From: Aristophania vespae
GTDB taxonomy: Bacteria; Pseudomonadota; Alphaproteobacteria; Acetobacterales; Acetobacteraceae
Direction: 5' to 3'
Assembly: GCF_009906835.1 (NCBI RefSeq)
Contig: NZ_CP047652.1
Location: 1,674,001-1,738,000 of the forward strand
DNA: 64,000 nucleotides
Below, piece by piece: positions 1 through 9,117 of this stretch (positions are counted from its first letter, which is position 1; every line of letters begins with the position of its first letter). The translations under genes were made by a program, and so were the position numbers. The notes beneath the pieces were generated by a model. The model saw only the letters and a program-made list of their open reading frames with translations. It ran no database searches and was not told where the DNA came from.

Positions 1-2
1 TC

Positions 3-134
3 ATCCGCAAAGAGAGCCATTCATGCTATAAAGGCGACCGCACTCATGAGCATGTTTGGGGTTATGGATGTGGTGACTGCCCAGCCTGCCAGCTCCGTGC
101 AGAAGGATGGCGACGTTACCAGGAGGCGTTGTGA
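3..134 (+). CDS. queC: QueC C-terminus (7-cyano-7-deazaguanine synthase), partial
   Basis: This is the last 43 codons of QueC, which converts 7-carboxy-7-deazaguanine to preQ0 in the queuosine pathway using ATP and ammonia. The visible part carries the zinc-binding cysteine cluster of the family: a Cys in SCYKG, then [10 protein letters not shown] close to the C-terminus. The gene begins upstream of the window. Its TGA stop at 132-134 overlaps the GTG start of the next gene, so queC and queD are translationally coupled. The motif match is strong; only the tail is visible. Confidence 0.85.
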   Translation: MRKESHSCYKGDRTHEHVWGYGCGDCPACQLRAEGWRRYQEAL

Positions 135-688
135 ATAGCACACCCTGCCCAGAATTAATTTTTACCCGCCGTTTTAGCATGGCTCACCGTCTTATTTCTG
201 GCTGTAGTGAGCGTTGTGCAACGCCTCATGGTCATAATGAATATGTCACCGTCACACTTAGAGCTGGTAAAAATAATTTTCATCATCGTTTAGACGGTCA
301 CGCTAACATGCTCCTCCCCTTTGCTGAAGCAAAAGGCAGGTGGCACCACTTTATTGATGAGCATATTGACCACGCTTTTCAGCTATCTGCGTCTGACCCG
401 CTTCTAGGCTGGTTTAAAGAAAATGAACCACAAAGAGTTAAGCGTATAATTGTAACGCCAGGCGATCCTACAACTGAACTTATGGCCGCATTATTAATGG
501 CTAAACTCAATGCTTTTCTTCATGACCAGGGTGACTTACTGACACTCCACAGCCTTGAATTACGAGAAACACCAACAAACTCTGTCCGGCTTTCTGGCGA
601 TCCGCTTTTTTACCTACCTTTTACGGATAATCTATCTAAAGATCACTGGTGGAACCGAGCAGATAATACGATCTCAGATTTATCATAA
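131..688 (+). CDS. queD: 6-carboxy-5,6,7,8-tetrahydropterin synthase QueD
   Basis: QueD/PTPS family protein of about 185 residues, making 6-carboxytetrahydropterin from dihydroneopterin triphosphate for queuosine synthesis. Seen: the zinc His in FSMAHRL, the catalytic Cys followed by [10 protein letters not shown] with the HGH zinc ligands, an EHIDHAF segment and a PTTELMA segment near residue 120, all in family order. The GTG at 131 is preferred over an earlier in-frame ATG at 107, because 107 lies inside queC and 131 gives the usual stop/start overlap. An ATG at 179 would cut into the first zinc-ligand motif. FolE in this window makes the GTP-derived pterin that feeds this step. Confidence 0.85.
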   Translation: MNSTPCPELIFTRRFSMAHRLISGCSERCATPHGHNEYVTVTLRAGKNNFHHRLDGHANMLLPFAEAKGRWHHFIDEHIDHAFQLSASDPLLGWFKENEPQRVKRIIVTPGDPTTELMAALLMAKLNAFLHDQGDLLTLHSLELRETPTNSVRLSGDPLFYLPFTDNLSKDHWWNRADNTISDLS

Positions 689-786
689 ATCAGCATTGAT
701 TTCCGACCTTATAAAAGTAAGGGGAATGGCTGGTCCGCCACACGTCCCCCTCAAAATTTGCTATATTTCTGCTTCTAAAATGAGCT

Positions 787-1817
787 TTATGGCGTGACGA
801 TTATCTTTATGGATTGCGGGTCAAGACTGGCTTTTAAAGCGTCTTCTGCATGCTCCAAATCATAGCGAGCTGTGATCATGGAAGAAAGATCGACCTGCTT
901 ACTAGCCACAAGATGCGCTGCCATGGGCCATGTATTCGTGTAACGAAAAGTTCCTGTTACATTAATTTCGCGTGCTTGTATGACTGAAACGGGCAACATC
1001 ATCTCATCTCCTCCCATTCCAACAAGCACAGCGTACCCTGCCCCCTCACGGCCCTGATTCCTGACTGAACAGCTTTGGCAGCTCCCGAACAATCAATGAA
1101 TGCATCCACCTCAAGCTGCTCAACACTCTCTTTGCTTGGATCTAAAGTGCTTGTTGCACCATATTTCATAGCTTGTTGGCGGCGTTCATGCTGAATGTCT
1201 GAAACAATGATTTCTGCAGCACCAAAAGCACGGGCTGCTTGCGCTGTTAAAATGCCAATAGGGCCCGCACCAGCAATAAGAACCCGTGCCCCTGGAGAAA
1301 TATGCGCTTTATGACAAGCCCAGAGCCCCACTGATAATGGCTCAAGTAATGCCCCTTCCTCATATGATACATTATCAGAAATAGGATGGGCAAAAGAGGC
1401 CTGAATGGTGACATATTCCTGAAAGGCACCATCAATAGGTGGTGTCGCGTAAAATTCCATATGAGGGCAAAGGTTATAATGTCCTGTTCTGCACTGTAAA
1501 CACGTACCACAAGGACGTTGGGGCTCAATAGCAACACGTTGCCCTATCCTCTGCTCCGGCACATTGTCCCCTACCCCCACAATAACTCCAGAAACCTCAT
1601 GTCCCAGAACAAGCGGACGCTCCACCACAAAATCCCCAATACGTCCTTCGAGATAGTAATGAACATCAGAGCCACAGACGCTAACTGCTTTTACCTGGAT
1701 TAAGACCTGGTCAGCTTCAGGCTGTGGAACAGGCCTGTCCTCAAGACGGATATTTTGTTTTGTGGTAAGAACCGCAGCTCTCATTTTAGACGGTATGGAT
1801 GTATTTGTTTTAAGCAT
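787..1817 (-). pseudogene. Zinc-dependent polyol (sorbitol/xylitol-type) dehydrogenase, frameshifted
   Basis: Medium-chain zinc dehydrogenase of the sorbitol/xylitol dehydrogenase group, oxidising a polyol to a ketose with NAD(P). The first part (1817 to about 1040) has the catalytic zinc residues in VCGSDVHYY and GHEVSG, a four-Cys structural zinc loop (CGTCLQCRTGHYNLC) and the Rossmann motif GAGPIG. The remaining C-terminal third is in a different frame, starting near AVLVGMGG and ending at 787. The two frames join at a GAGGGGGCAGGG tract (minus strand), where the run at 1041-1045 has probably lost or gained a base. Polyol oxidation is characteristic of acetic acid bacteria. Real inactivation and a homopolymer sequencing error cannot be told apart here. 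The start is not certain: ATG at 1817 or at 1784. Confidence 0.75.
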
Positions 1818-2043
1818 AATAGACTCACAATCTGTGAAAGAGATGCGTAAAAGAATTCAGCCCTTCAATTTTGATCACAGGCAATATCACTATGTCATAA
1901 TTTTCATTAAAGGCACAAAATTATACGAATTTGACCTCAGGGAAATTAAAAGGAACTTATGTTAAAGTCATATTTTTAAATAATTACTTAATGACTATTA
2001 TATAAGCGAAATAAAAATTAAGGCGTATCTAAAGCTGACTCTG

Positions 2044-2403
2044 TCATAAAATTCCAATAAATTTATGTGTTTGCAGACTTAATCGCCTGTGAGGGTGTTC
2101 TTGGCAATAATGTACGGCTTGCCTGGTGGCATCCTGGCGGTGGGCATCATCTTTGGGTTGTAGCCAGAAATGTGCGAAATCAAGCCCTTCAAAAAGAGAA
2201 GGTAGCAAGTTTTCCTGAGGATAAACCAGTTTTAATTCAGAGCCAGAAACCTGCAAAAGGGGTAAGCCCGGCTTTGGGCTAACACAGATCCAGTCTATTC
2301 CTTCGGGGGCCTTGATGGTTCCGTTAGCTTCTACGGCAATAGTGAAACCCTGTGCTTTAACAGACTGTGAATGAAAAAGAGCCAGAAGCTCTTTTTTCAA
2401 CAA
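2044..2403 (-). pseudogene. queE: QueE C-terminal fragment (7-carboxy-7-deazaguanine synthase)
   Basis: A 119-residue reading frame matching only the second half of QueE, the radical-SAM enzyme between QueD and QueC. Recognisable family segments are VEANGTIKAP, IDWICVSPKPG, ELKLVYPQE, FAHFWLQP and the conserved terminal RLSLQTHKFIGI. The radical-SAM half with its CxxxCxxC cluster is absent, and there is an in-frame stop (TAA) just upstream of the TTG codons at 2403/2400. The fragment is probably non-functional, left by a deletion or rearrangement. It lies about 1.4 kb from queC-queD, so a queE copy may once have been nearby. A complete queE elsewhere would be expected if queuosine is still made. 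Confidence 0.7.
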
Positions 2404-2456
2404 TGCTCTTTAGTAGCACACGAACATTATTTCTTTTGGTGAGACGTTAAACCACT

Positions 2457-2756
2457 CTAGAGTTTAATGACCGCAATAATTTCATCGCCAGGATAAACAG
2501 ACTCACTGACAAATTTCGAACTATCAGCAGGCCTAAATATTGTGGTTTGTCAGTTATTAGAAGCAATTCCAAGCGGTTTTTCAATTGAGCAGTCCCGAGC
2601 TTTCGCCAGGCGGCAAACACTAAATAGATCGGGACGCTTGGACCTCCCTTTCAAAATGTCACGCATATACGTTTCATGAAGACCGGCGCGCAATGGTAGA
2701 TTTTTTAATTTATCTTCTTTGCCATTATGCGGCGTTTTAGCTCGGAAATAAATCAT
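2457..2756 (-). pseudogene. Decayed XRE/phage-repressor-like regulator
   Basis: The first 68 codons resemble the helix-turn-helix region of XRE or phage-repressor proteins (LPLRAGLHETYMRDILKG, then RPDLFSVCRLAKA and a PLG linker). A TGA stop follows after SNN. The same frame then continues for about 30 codons with YPGDEIIAVIKL before a second stop. I read this as a small regulator with a premature stop and a mostly deleted C-terminal domain. It adjoins the queE fragment, so 2.0-2.8 kb appears to be a small decay zone. The family call rests on the HTH pattern only. Confidence 0.4.
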
Positions 2757-3070
2757 CAGGATACATAATTAGCTAAAGCCCTTCTTGGAATTGTCCAAAT
2801 TTTCTTCAATTTTCAAGCACTATAGGCAACTTGAAAAAACTGAAATGGCTCTAATCATTTTCGATTTAGAGGCTGTTAAAGAGATTTTTTCACTCTTGTC
2901 AGTCCCCCAATATCACGCGCATCAACTATTATGATTACCTCATTTGCTCCACACCAGGATAACAGCTTGGGTGGCCGCGAAGTGATACTGATATCATCCA
3001 AAATATATAAACGGCTCTTTTTCAATTTTTTGGAAAAAGAGCCGTTCTTATTTTTCAGGATTTCGCAGGA
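2757..3070. other. Intergenic region, no gene seen
   Basis: AT-rich spacer between the regulator remnant and folE. The folE terminator hairpin at 3010-3046 is the only element I recognise in it. A reading frame on the plus strand across 2931-3302 is the antisense shadow of folE. Confidence 0.5.
3010..3046 (-). terminator. Rho-independent terminator of the fol operon
   Basis: Perfect 14-bp stem AACGGCTCTTTTTC / GAAAAAGAGCCGTT with a 9-nt AT loop, followed on the minus strand by a T/A-rich tract. It lies 25 bp beyond the folE stop, so it most likely ends the dsbA-folP-folBK-folE transcript. Confidence 0.8.
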
Positions 3071-3718
3071 TCAAGATTTCATCAGAGAAAGGATTTCTTG
3101 CCGTTCTTGCAAATTTTCTGCCCAACGCCCTAAGGCAGCACTTGTTACAGTTTTGGAACCTGGTGAGCGCACGCCCCTCAAGCTCATACACATATGCTCA
3201 CCCTCTAAAACAACTAATACGGCTTTAGGCGATAAAATTTTAGCAATGGCCTGTGCAATCTGGTCAGTCAGACGTTCCTGTAATTGCGGCCGACGGGCAT
3301 AGCCTTCGACCAGACGTGCCAATTTACTCAACCCTGTAAGACGACCACCGTCAGGCAGGTAGGCCACATGAGCAACGCCATAAACAGGTAGTAAATGATG
3401 CTCACATGTCGATTGAAAGCGAATATCTTTTACAATAACAGCGCCCCCATGTTGATCAGCACTAAATTGCTTTTTTAAATGTTCTTGCGGATCTTCATAA
3501 AGGCCAGAAAAAATCTCCAAATACATTTTTGCCACACGCTGAGGCGTTTCTTTCAACCCCTCACGTTCAGGATCTTCTCCCAGAGCGACCAAAATTTCAC
3601 GCACATTACGAGCAATACGTTCCTGAGCGTCAGCAGGGCGTATTAAAGCATCCTCTTTAATCTGTGCTGCTGATGATGTCATTAGACTTGCCGGCTGTTG
3701 CATATCCTTAGTTGACAT
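3071..3718 (-). CDS. folE: GTP cyclohydrolase I (FolE, type IA)
   Basis: 215-residue FolE, converting GTP to 7,8-dihydroneopterin triphosphate, the first step of folate and (through QueD) queuosine synthesis. Seen: an ARNVREILVALGEDP-type N-terminal helix, ETPQRVAKMY, the zinc ligands in TCEHHLLP and in EHMCMSLRG, and the C-terminal RSPGSKTVTSAALG loop. The start is the ATG at 3718, preceded by GAGGAG seven bases upstream; longer in-frame extensions reach only into folBK. It overlaps the upstream folBK by 11 bp, so the two are co-translated, and it is the last gene of the folate operon. Confidence 0.95.
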   Translation of the reverse strand: MSTKDMQQPASLMTSSAAQIKEDALIRPADAQERIARNVREILVALGEDPEREGLKETPQRVAKMYLEIFSGLYEDPQEHLKKQFSADQHGGAVIVKDIRFQSTCEHHLLPVYGVAHVAYLPDGGRLTGLSKLARLVEGYARRPQLQERLTDQIAQAIAKILSPKAVLVVLEGEHMCMSLRGVRSPGSKTVTSAALGRWAENLQERQEILSLMKS

Positions 3719-4601
3719 ATGACTCCTCTGAACTAGGAAATGGCGCGCCAGCACGTCGCACGACGTCGCCTTCTGTGCGCGCAAGTTGCGCTAAGGCCTC
3801 TGAGATATTACGCCCAGAAATGGTAAATGTTGGATCAAGTTCATAAAGTGGCTCAAGCACGAAAGCACGTTCAAAAATCCGTGGATGAGGTAATGTTAGA
3901 ACAGGATTATCTATTTGCATCTCGCCATAAAAGAGCAAATCTATATCCAAAGCCCGTTCTCCCCAATGACGACCGGGAATGCGCCCCAATAAAAGCTCAA
4001 TCTCCTTGCAGAGTCTCAATAAAGCCATAGGACGCAAGGAGGTCTGCCCCAAAAGACAAAGATTTATAAAGGGAGGCTGGTCCTCCACACCCCAGGGAGC
4101 ACTATCATAAAGACCGGAAACCCGATCAATTTGTAAACCCTCTGCACGCGCCAACATATCTATCGCGGCTTTGAGCGTTGCTTCACGTGGGCCCAAATTA
4201 GCACCAAGCGATAGCCCAACAACTTCATGCCGTTTCTTCGTAATCTTAATAGCTGCTTCAGACACAGTATAAGGTAATGGTGCTGAAGGTTTGCGAATTT
4301 CTATATGAGTTTCGACAACCTGAGAGTAACGCTCCAAAATAGCAGAGGCAATACGATCAGCAAGTGTTTCAATTAAGTTAAAAGAAGAGCCCCTGGTAAT
4401 TTCAGAGGCAATATCGCAAAGTCCAGCATAACAAACTGCCTGATGGTAATCATCATCCTTAATAGCAGGGTCGATATTAACCAGGGCATCTATATTAATA
4501 AAAAAACGCTGGCCAAGACGTTTTTCTTCCTCCAACACACCATGATGAGCAAATAAACAAAGATCACGCACAGAAACACGTGTTAAAGGGCTCTCTATCA
4601 C
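3708..4601 (-). CDS. folBK: Bifunctional dihydroneopterin aldolase / HPPK (FolB-FolK fusion)
   Basis: 297-residue fusion of two consecutive folate enzymes. Residues 1 to about 120 are FolB (LCLFAHHGVLEEEKRLGQ, ETLADRIA, and the active-site Lys in EIRKPSAPL). Residues from about 128 to the end are HPPK/FolK (GLSLGANLGPRE, SGLYDSAPWG, and GERALDIDLLFYG with the Mg-binding aspartates). The joined product would cleave dihydroneopterin to 6-hydroxymethyl-dihydropterin and pyrophosphorylate it. The ATG overlaps the folP stop by 4 bp (ATGA) and the 3' end overlaps folE. Fused FolB-FolK proteins are known in several bacteria, so this is not unusual. Confidence 0.92.
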   Translation of the reverse strand: MIESPLTRVSVRDLCLFAHHGVLEEEKRLGQRFFINIDALVNIDPAIKDDDYHQAVCYAGLCDIASEITRGSSFNLIETLADRIASAILERYSQVVETHIEIRKPSAPLPYTVSEAAIKITKKRHEVVGLSLGANLGPREATLKAAIDMLARAEGLQIDRVSGLYDSAPWGVEDQPPFINLCLLGQTSLRPMALLRLCKEIELLLGRIPGRHWGERALDIDLLFYGEMQIDNPVLTLPHPRIFERAFVLEPLYELDPTFTISGRNISEALAQLARTEGDVVRRAGAPFPSSEESYVN

Positions 4602-5422
4602 GATAAATTTCCCAGCATATAATTAAGCAGAACCATATCTTCGTGCGGTTGAGCATCATGGACTCTGATGATAGAGGCACCCTCTTTTACACCATAGAGA
4701 TTAGCTGCAATTGTTGCTGCAAGTCTCTCACCTTTTTGGCGCCCCAGAAAATGCCCAAAAAATGACTTACGTGATACACCAAGCAAAATAGGTAATTGAT
4801 AATAAGATCGCAGCCAGGAAATTAAATTAATGGCTTTTAGATTTTGCTCTGGAGTTTTGCCAAAACCAACACCAGGATCGAGCACAATCTGTTTGGTAGA
4901 GACCCCTGCCAGCTGGGCTTTTTCTAATGAATAATCAAAAAAACGCTTGAAATCAGCTTTTAGATCTAAATGAGGGTCAATGTCCTGCCGGTTATGCATG
5001 ACCACGACATTAGCCCCAAAATCAGCAACAACCGCTGCCATAGCCGGGTCATATTGAAGGCCCCATACATCATTGACCATGACCGCCCCTGCCCGCAAAG
5101 CGCGTCTTGCAACCTCAGCTTTCATCGTATCAACAGAGAGGCATATCCCCTGAACGGCCAAAGGAGCAATAACAGAGCTTAGCCTGTACCACTCCTCCTC
5201 TACGCTAATGGCTGTATAACCAGGTCGTGTAGATTCACCCCCACAATCAATAATATCAGCGCCTTCTAAAACCAATTTATGTGCTTGCCTGCACGCTTCA
5301 TCGGCTTCAATAAATTCCCCACCATCTGAAAATGAGTCAGGCGTGATGTTTAAAATACCCATGATAAGAGGCGGGATTTCGCCTCTATCACTGGCAGCAA
5401 TCATCTCTGCAAGCGCTTTCAA
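4598..5422 (-). CDS. folP: Dihydropteroate synthase
   Basis: 274-residue DHPS, condensing hydroxymethyl-dihydropterin pyrophosphate with p-aminobenzoate. Diagnostic segments in order: IMGILNITPDSFSDGGEF, DIIDCGGESTRPG, LSVDTMKAEVA, MVNDVWGL, VLDPGVGFGKTPEQN, LLGVSRKSFFG and the C-terminal IRVHD. These include the pterin-binding Asp and Lys/Arg residues and the sulfonamide-contact loops. It starts 3 bp after the upstream dsbA-like stop and overlaps folBK by 4 bp, placing it in a tight four-gene operon. Confidence 0.95.
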   Translation of the reverse strand: MKALAEMIAASDRGEIPPLIMGILNITPDSFSDGGEFIEADEACRQAHKLVLEGADIIDCGGESTRPGYTAISVEEEWYRLSSVIAPLAVQGICLSVDTMKAEVARRALRAGAVMVNDVWGLQYDPAMAAVVADFGANVVVMHNRQDIDPHLDLKADFKRFFDYSLEKAQLAGVSTKQIVLDPGVGFGKTPEQNLKAINLISWLRSYYQLPILLGVSRKSFFGHFLGRQKGERLAATIAANLYGVKEGASIIRVHDAQPHEDMVLLNYMLGNLS

Positions 5423-5425
5423 TGT

Positions 5426-6178
5426 TTAGCGTACCTTTTCCAAAATCTGATCTAATTGGTCGAGACTAATGGCTCCGGGAATCACCGCTGCTTGACCAAA
5501 TATAAAAGTAGGTGTTCCATCTAAACCAATAGCTTGCGCTTGACCGACATTTATAGCGATTAATGCCTTTACGGCAGGCCCCTTCATATCTTTACGAAAT
5601 TTCTCTAAGTCAAGCCCCTGCTCTTTGGCTAAGGTTTCAATTTTGCCCTGATCAGATTTGGCAGTTTCTTTCATAAGAGCTAGGCGCATTTGTTCGTAAT
5701 GATTTTGCATAGCAGCTGCAAAAATTGCCTGCACATCCAGAAGGCTTGCTGGCCCTAAAACGGGAACTAACTTTTCAATCAGCTTCACATCGGGATGACG
5801 TTTTAAAAACTTGTCTAAAACTGGCATCATATGGCGGCAATAACCACAGCGCGGGTCAAGAAACTCTATCACCGTCACTTTACCTTGAGGGTTACCTTTA
5901 ACAGCATAAGGCGGCGCTGCCTCCAAAGCAGAGTAATGAGCCTTAACAGCTTTTAAACCGCGCTCCTGCATTTCTTCGGTAGCTTGTTGCCGAAGTGACT
6001 GGATCGCATCACTCAAAATTTGAGGGTCTTTTTTTAACGCCTGACTAACAATTTGCACAATCTCTTTACGCTCCTGTGGCGTAAAATGACGAGATTCCGT
6101 TTGTGCCGCATGAGCAGACCCTCCCAGAGAGGCTGTCCAAAAAGCTGCAAGGACAGTTAATAAAATTTGGCGTTTCAC
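5426..6178 (-). CDS. DsbA-family periplasmic thiol:disulfide oxidoreductase (Com1/ScsC-like)
   Basis: 250 residues with an obvious signal peptide (MKRQILLTVLAAFW to about residue 25, cleavage after AHA). An N-terminal helical region of about 60 residues is followed by a DsbA-type thioredoxin fold. The active site is CGYC in DPRCGYCRHMMP, and the cis-Pro loop is GTPTF near residue 222. Such proteins oxidise or isomerise disulfides in exported proteins. It is the first gene of the minus-strand unit with folP-folBK-folE; I see no functional link with folate. The promoter must lie in the 250-bp divergent gap 6179-6429. Confidence 0.85.
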   Translation of the reverse strand: MKRQILLTVLAAFWTASLGGSAHAAQTESRHFTPQERKEIVQIVSQALKKDPQILSDAIQSLRQQATEEMQERGLKAVKAHYSALEAAPPYAVKGNPQGKVTVIEFLDPRCGYCRHMMPVLDKFLKRHPDVKLIEKLVPVLGPASLLDVQAIFAAAMQNHYEQMRLALMKETAKSDQGKIETLAKEQGLDLEKFRKDMKGPAVKALIAINVGQAQAIGLDGTPTFIFGQAAVIPGAISLDQLDQILEKVR

Positions 6179-6429
6179 ACAAAATCTCCGCTAAACAAGG
6201 CTTGTGCTAGTCACCCTTATCTGCAAGCCCCTTATCTAAAAGCATGTACCTTTTATGTAAGAGCTTTCCCAAGGGAAACTTAAAGCAAAAAAAAGCCTAT
6301 ATCACTCCTACCCCTTTCTCGATACTTTTTCATCATGTTATGTTATACAAGATCACTCTTCTTAGTGTGGTGGCCTTAATAAAAGCTGCCCTTATTTTGC
6401 CTTTGATTTGAAACTGGAGAAATGCCCCC
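6179..6429. promoter_or_regulatory. Divergent intergenic region, promoters for dsbA-fol and the GGT-like gene
   Basis: The only space from which the minus-strand dsbA-fol operon and the plus-strand GGT-like gene can be started. It contains an inverted repeat TTTCCCAAGGGAAA at 6265-6278 that could be an operator. No convincing -35/-10 pair was assigned. Confidence 0.35.
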
Positions 6430-7920
6430 GTGGCTCAGCACTCAAGCCTGCCTCCCGCTCAGTATCCTTACTCAGCTCAAAAACCTTCTCGGTTTCGATC
6501 ATACTGCAAGCCAAGCATGCTTTTAGCGCTCGCTAGCTTTTCAGCTATTTTGCTGAGCGGTTGTTCCGACGTCCATGTTCCCGGATTTATTGCCGCACAC
6601 ACCCCTCCAGGTGGAGGTGGAATCGTGGTCGCTGACGAACCACAAGCAGCCCTGGTTGGACGTGATGTCCTTGCAAGAGGCGGAAATGCCGCAGATGCCG
6701 CTACAGCTACCGCTTTTGCATTGGGCGTGACCCTTCCCTCACGTGCTTCTTTAGGAGGTGGGGGCGCCTGTCTTATAAGCGAGCCAGGCCAGGCTGAAGC
6801 AAAGGCCATTACCTTTTTAGCCCCTGCCGGCCAAGGTGAAGGCGAGCGCCCTGCAAGCGTGCCGTTAATGGCAAGAGGACTCTATCTCTTGCAACTGCGT
6901 TATGGCTCAGTTCATTTTGAAGATGTCATTGATCCTGCCATTCACCTGGCACGACAAGGAATCAGTGTCAGTAAAGCCCTTGCAGCTGACCTAGACGCTG
7001 TTAAAGGCCCTCTCCTTGACGATCGTGGTGCACTTTCTGTTTTCGGCAAAGAAGGAAATCTCATCGTTGGCGTTGGTGACCAGTTAGTCCAGACACGTCT
7101 TTCTTCTTTCCTCTCACGTCTCAAACTTGCAGGCGTTGGAGATCTTTATAGCGGTGCTCTCTCGGAAGTATTTGTAAATCAGGCCCAGCAATCCGGTGCA
7201 GCACTCACAAGGGATGATTTACGCAAAGCTCTCCCAGGAGAAAGCGCCGCCCTGGTAGTTGAGCAGGGGAACTATCGCGCTTCCTTCCTTCCTCCCCCTG
7301 CTGATGGTGGCTTAGGGTCTGCTATGGCCTTTAGTCATGGCATTTCCGCAGAAGGTGCCGTACAAGCCTGGCGGCAATCAGGTTTGGCAGGGACAAAAGC
7401 TGCCCAGACTTTCCTTAATAAAAGCCAGTCTAGTGCTCAGCCTTTGCCGTCTTTGCCAGCTTCAACGTCATTTATCGTAAAAGACCATTATGGCCTGGCC
7501 GTCGCTTGTACTTTAAGTGACAATAATTTGTTCGGCACTGGTAGGATCGCAGGCAGTACGGGCGTTATATTGGGAGCCTCTCCACAAAATTATCCTAAAC
7601 CCCTGCTAAGTGCTGCCATAATTCAAAGCAAGGGAAAGCAACCTGTTAATGCCGTGCTTTCTGCCTCAGGACAAAATGCAGCCGCACAAATCGTTGCTGA
7701 TGCTTTAACAAAAATCATGCATGACCAACCTTTATCAACAGTTACGTCAGGCTCAAATGAGGGACGGCTCAATGCTATTATATGTAAAAAAGGTCAGTGT
7801 TCAGGAACAGCAGATCCAAGAGGTAGCGGTCTCAGCACATCGACTAAAGCCCCTCATAAGGGGCTATTGAAAAATCGATTTCAAACACCATATCAGAATT
7901 CCTTTCCTCACCCTGTTTAA
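6430..7920 (+). CDS. Gamma-glutamyltransferase-like lipoprotein, atypical catalytic site
   Basis: 496 residues. After a hydrophobic segment there is a lipobox (ILLSGC, residues about 40-45), predicting a lipid-anchored periplasmic protein. From residue about 60 it follows the gamma-glutamyltranspeptidase fold: GGIVVADEPQAA, ARGGNAADAATATAFALGV, SRASLGGGGACL, and a central DVIDPAIHLARQG segment. At the autoprocessing site the family has TTHxSVVD; here the aligned stretch is STSFIVKD, so the nucleophilic Thr appears replaced by Ser and the His is missing. The later GTGRIAGSTGVIL glycine loop is kept. Activity is therefore uncertain. GTG start at 6430; a later ATG at 6520 would give a shorter lipoprotein signal. 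Confidence 0.7.
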   Translation: MAQHSSLPPAQYPYSAQKPSRFRSYCKPSMLLALASFSAILLSGCSDVHVPGFIAAHTPPGGGGIVVADEPQAALVGRDVLARGGNAADAATATAFALGVTLPSRASLGGGGACLISEPGQAEAKAITFLAPAGQGEGERPASVPLMARGLYLLQLRYGSVHFEDVIDPAIHLARQGISVSKALAADLDAVKGPLLDDRGALSVFGKEGNLIVGVGDQLVQTRLSSFLSRLKLAGVGDLYSGALSEVFVNQAQQSGAALTRDDLRKALPGESAALVVEQGNYRASFLPPPADGGLGSAMAFSHGISAEGAVQAWRQSGLAGTKAAQTFLNKSQSSAQPLPSLPASTSFIVKDHYGLAVACTLSDNNLFGTGRIAGSTGVILGASPQNYPKPLLSAAIIQSKGKQPVNAVLSASGQNAAAQIVADALTKIMHDQPLSTVTSGSNEGRLNAIICKKGQCSGTADPRGSGLSTSTKAPHKGLLKNRFQTPYQNSFPHPV

Positions 7921-7987
7921 TTGACCTTATTTATAAAAGGCATAAGCGCCCAAGCGTATAACTGCCTGCTGTTAATGCGAGGATTAC

Positions 7988-9028
7988 ATGGATAAAAACA
8001 AAGCCTTAGAAGGTGCCTTGAGCCAAATAGAGCGCGCCTTTGGAAAAGGGTCAGTAATGCGCCTGGGCCAACGGCCAATAGAACAGGCCGAAGTCATTTC
8101 AACTGGTTCGTTAGGTTTAGATATTGGCCTTGGAATTGGTGGTTTACCTCGTGGTCGTATTGTTGAAATTTACGGTCCAGAAAGCTCAGGTAAAACTACA
8201 TTGGCGCTGCATGTTCTGGCTGAAGCTCAGAAAAAGGGAGGCACTGTAGCCTTCATTGATGCTGAACATGCCCTAGACCCAATTTATGCACGCAAACTCG
8301 GTGTTAACATCGATGAGTTATTGCTGAGCCAGCCCGATACAGGCGAGCAAGCTCTTGAAATCGCCGATACTTTAGTCCGTTCTGGGGCTATTGATGTGCT
8401 TGTTGTAGACTCTGTGGCAGCTCTTGTCCCTCGTGCAGAATTAGAGGGTGATATGGGAGACAGCCATGTCGGATTACATGCGCGCTTAATGAGCCAAGCA
8501 TTACGTAAACTTACCGGCACGGTATCACGTTCCAACACAATGGTGATTTTTCTAAACCAAATCCGCATGAAAATTGGGGTGATGTTTGGAAATCCAGAAA
8601 CCACTACAGGTGGTAATGCTTTAAAATTCTACGCTTCTGTCAGGCTTGATATCAGACGGACAGGCTCTATCAAAGATAAAGACGAGGTTACCGGAAACCA
8701 AACCCGCGTTAAAGTCGTTAAAAACAAGATGGCACCGCCTTTCCGCCAAGTTGAATTCGATATTATGTATGGCGAAGGCATTAGTAAGGTTGGTGAGCTT
8801 CTTGATCTTGGTGTTAAAGCCAATATCGTTGAAAAAGCTGGTGCATGGTTCTCATTTGACAGCACACGCATTGGCCAAGGTCGTGAAAATTCAAAGCAAT
8901 ATTTACGCGACCATCCAGAAATGGCTCAGATTATTGAGCAACGCATTCGTGCCGATGCTGGAATTGTTGCACAATCCCTTCTTGTGGGTGAAACAGAAGA
9001 CTCTGAGAGCCTACCATTAGGGGAGTAA
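7988..9028 (+). CDS. recA: RecA recombinase
   Basis: 346-residue RecA, the ATP-dependent strand-exchange protein and SOS co-protease. Seen: N-terminal [20 protein letters not shown], Walker [14 protein letters not shown], Walker [11 protein letters not shown], loop 1 around [19 protein letters not shown], loop 2 ([18 protein letters not shown]) and [14 protein letters not shown]. Full length for the family. RBS GCGAGGA sits upstream of the ATG. I looked for the alphaproteobacterial LexA box (GTTC-N7-GTTC) upstream and saw none. A strong terminator follows at 9055-9090. Confidence 0.97.
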   Translation: MDKNKALEGALSQIERAFGKGSVMRLGQRPIEQAEVISTGSLGLDIGLGIGGLPRGRIVEIYGPESSGKTTLALHVLAEAQKKGGTVAFIDAEHALDPIYARKLGVNIDELLLSQPDTGEQALEIADTLVRSGAIDVLVVDSVAALVPRAELEGDMGDSHVGLHARLMSQALRKLTGTVSRSNTMVIFLNQIRMKIGVMFGNPETTTGGNALKFYASVRLDIRRTGSIKDKDEVTGNQTRVKVVKNKMAPPFRQVEFDIMYGEGISKVGELLDLGVKANIVEKAGAWFSFDSTRIGQGRENSKQYLRDHPEMAQIIEQRIRADAGIVAQSLLVGETEDSESLPLGE

Positions 9029-9054
9029 TCTCTTTTAAATTAGACTAAAATGTC

Positions 9055-9090
9055 AAAACTCCGATCCCTTTTATAGAGATCGGAGTTTTT
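9055..9090 (+). terminator. recA terminator, possibly bidirectional
   Basis: 12-bp stem AAAACTCCGATC / GATCGGAGTTTT with an 11-nt loop, followed by T residues. It lies 27 bp after recA and 28 bp before the convergent ferritin-like gene's end. The A-run on the left makes it usable in both directions. Confidence 0.85.
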
Positions 9091-9117
9091 CACAAAAGAC
9101 GTTTTAAAACCGGTTTT

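Noticed and set aside
2931-3302. 123-codon plus-strand frame
   Set aside because: It runs antisense through folE and its terminator; no family resemblance.
7860-7987. SOS (LexA) box upstream of recA
   Set aside because: No GTTC-N7-GTTC or close variant found; TTGACC at 7921 has no matching -10 at proper distance.
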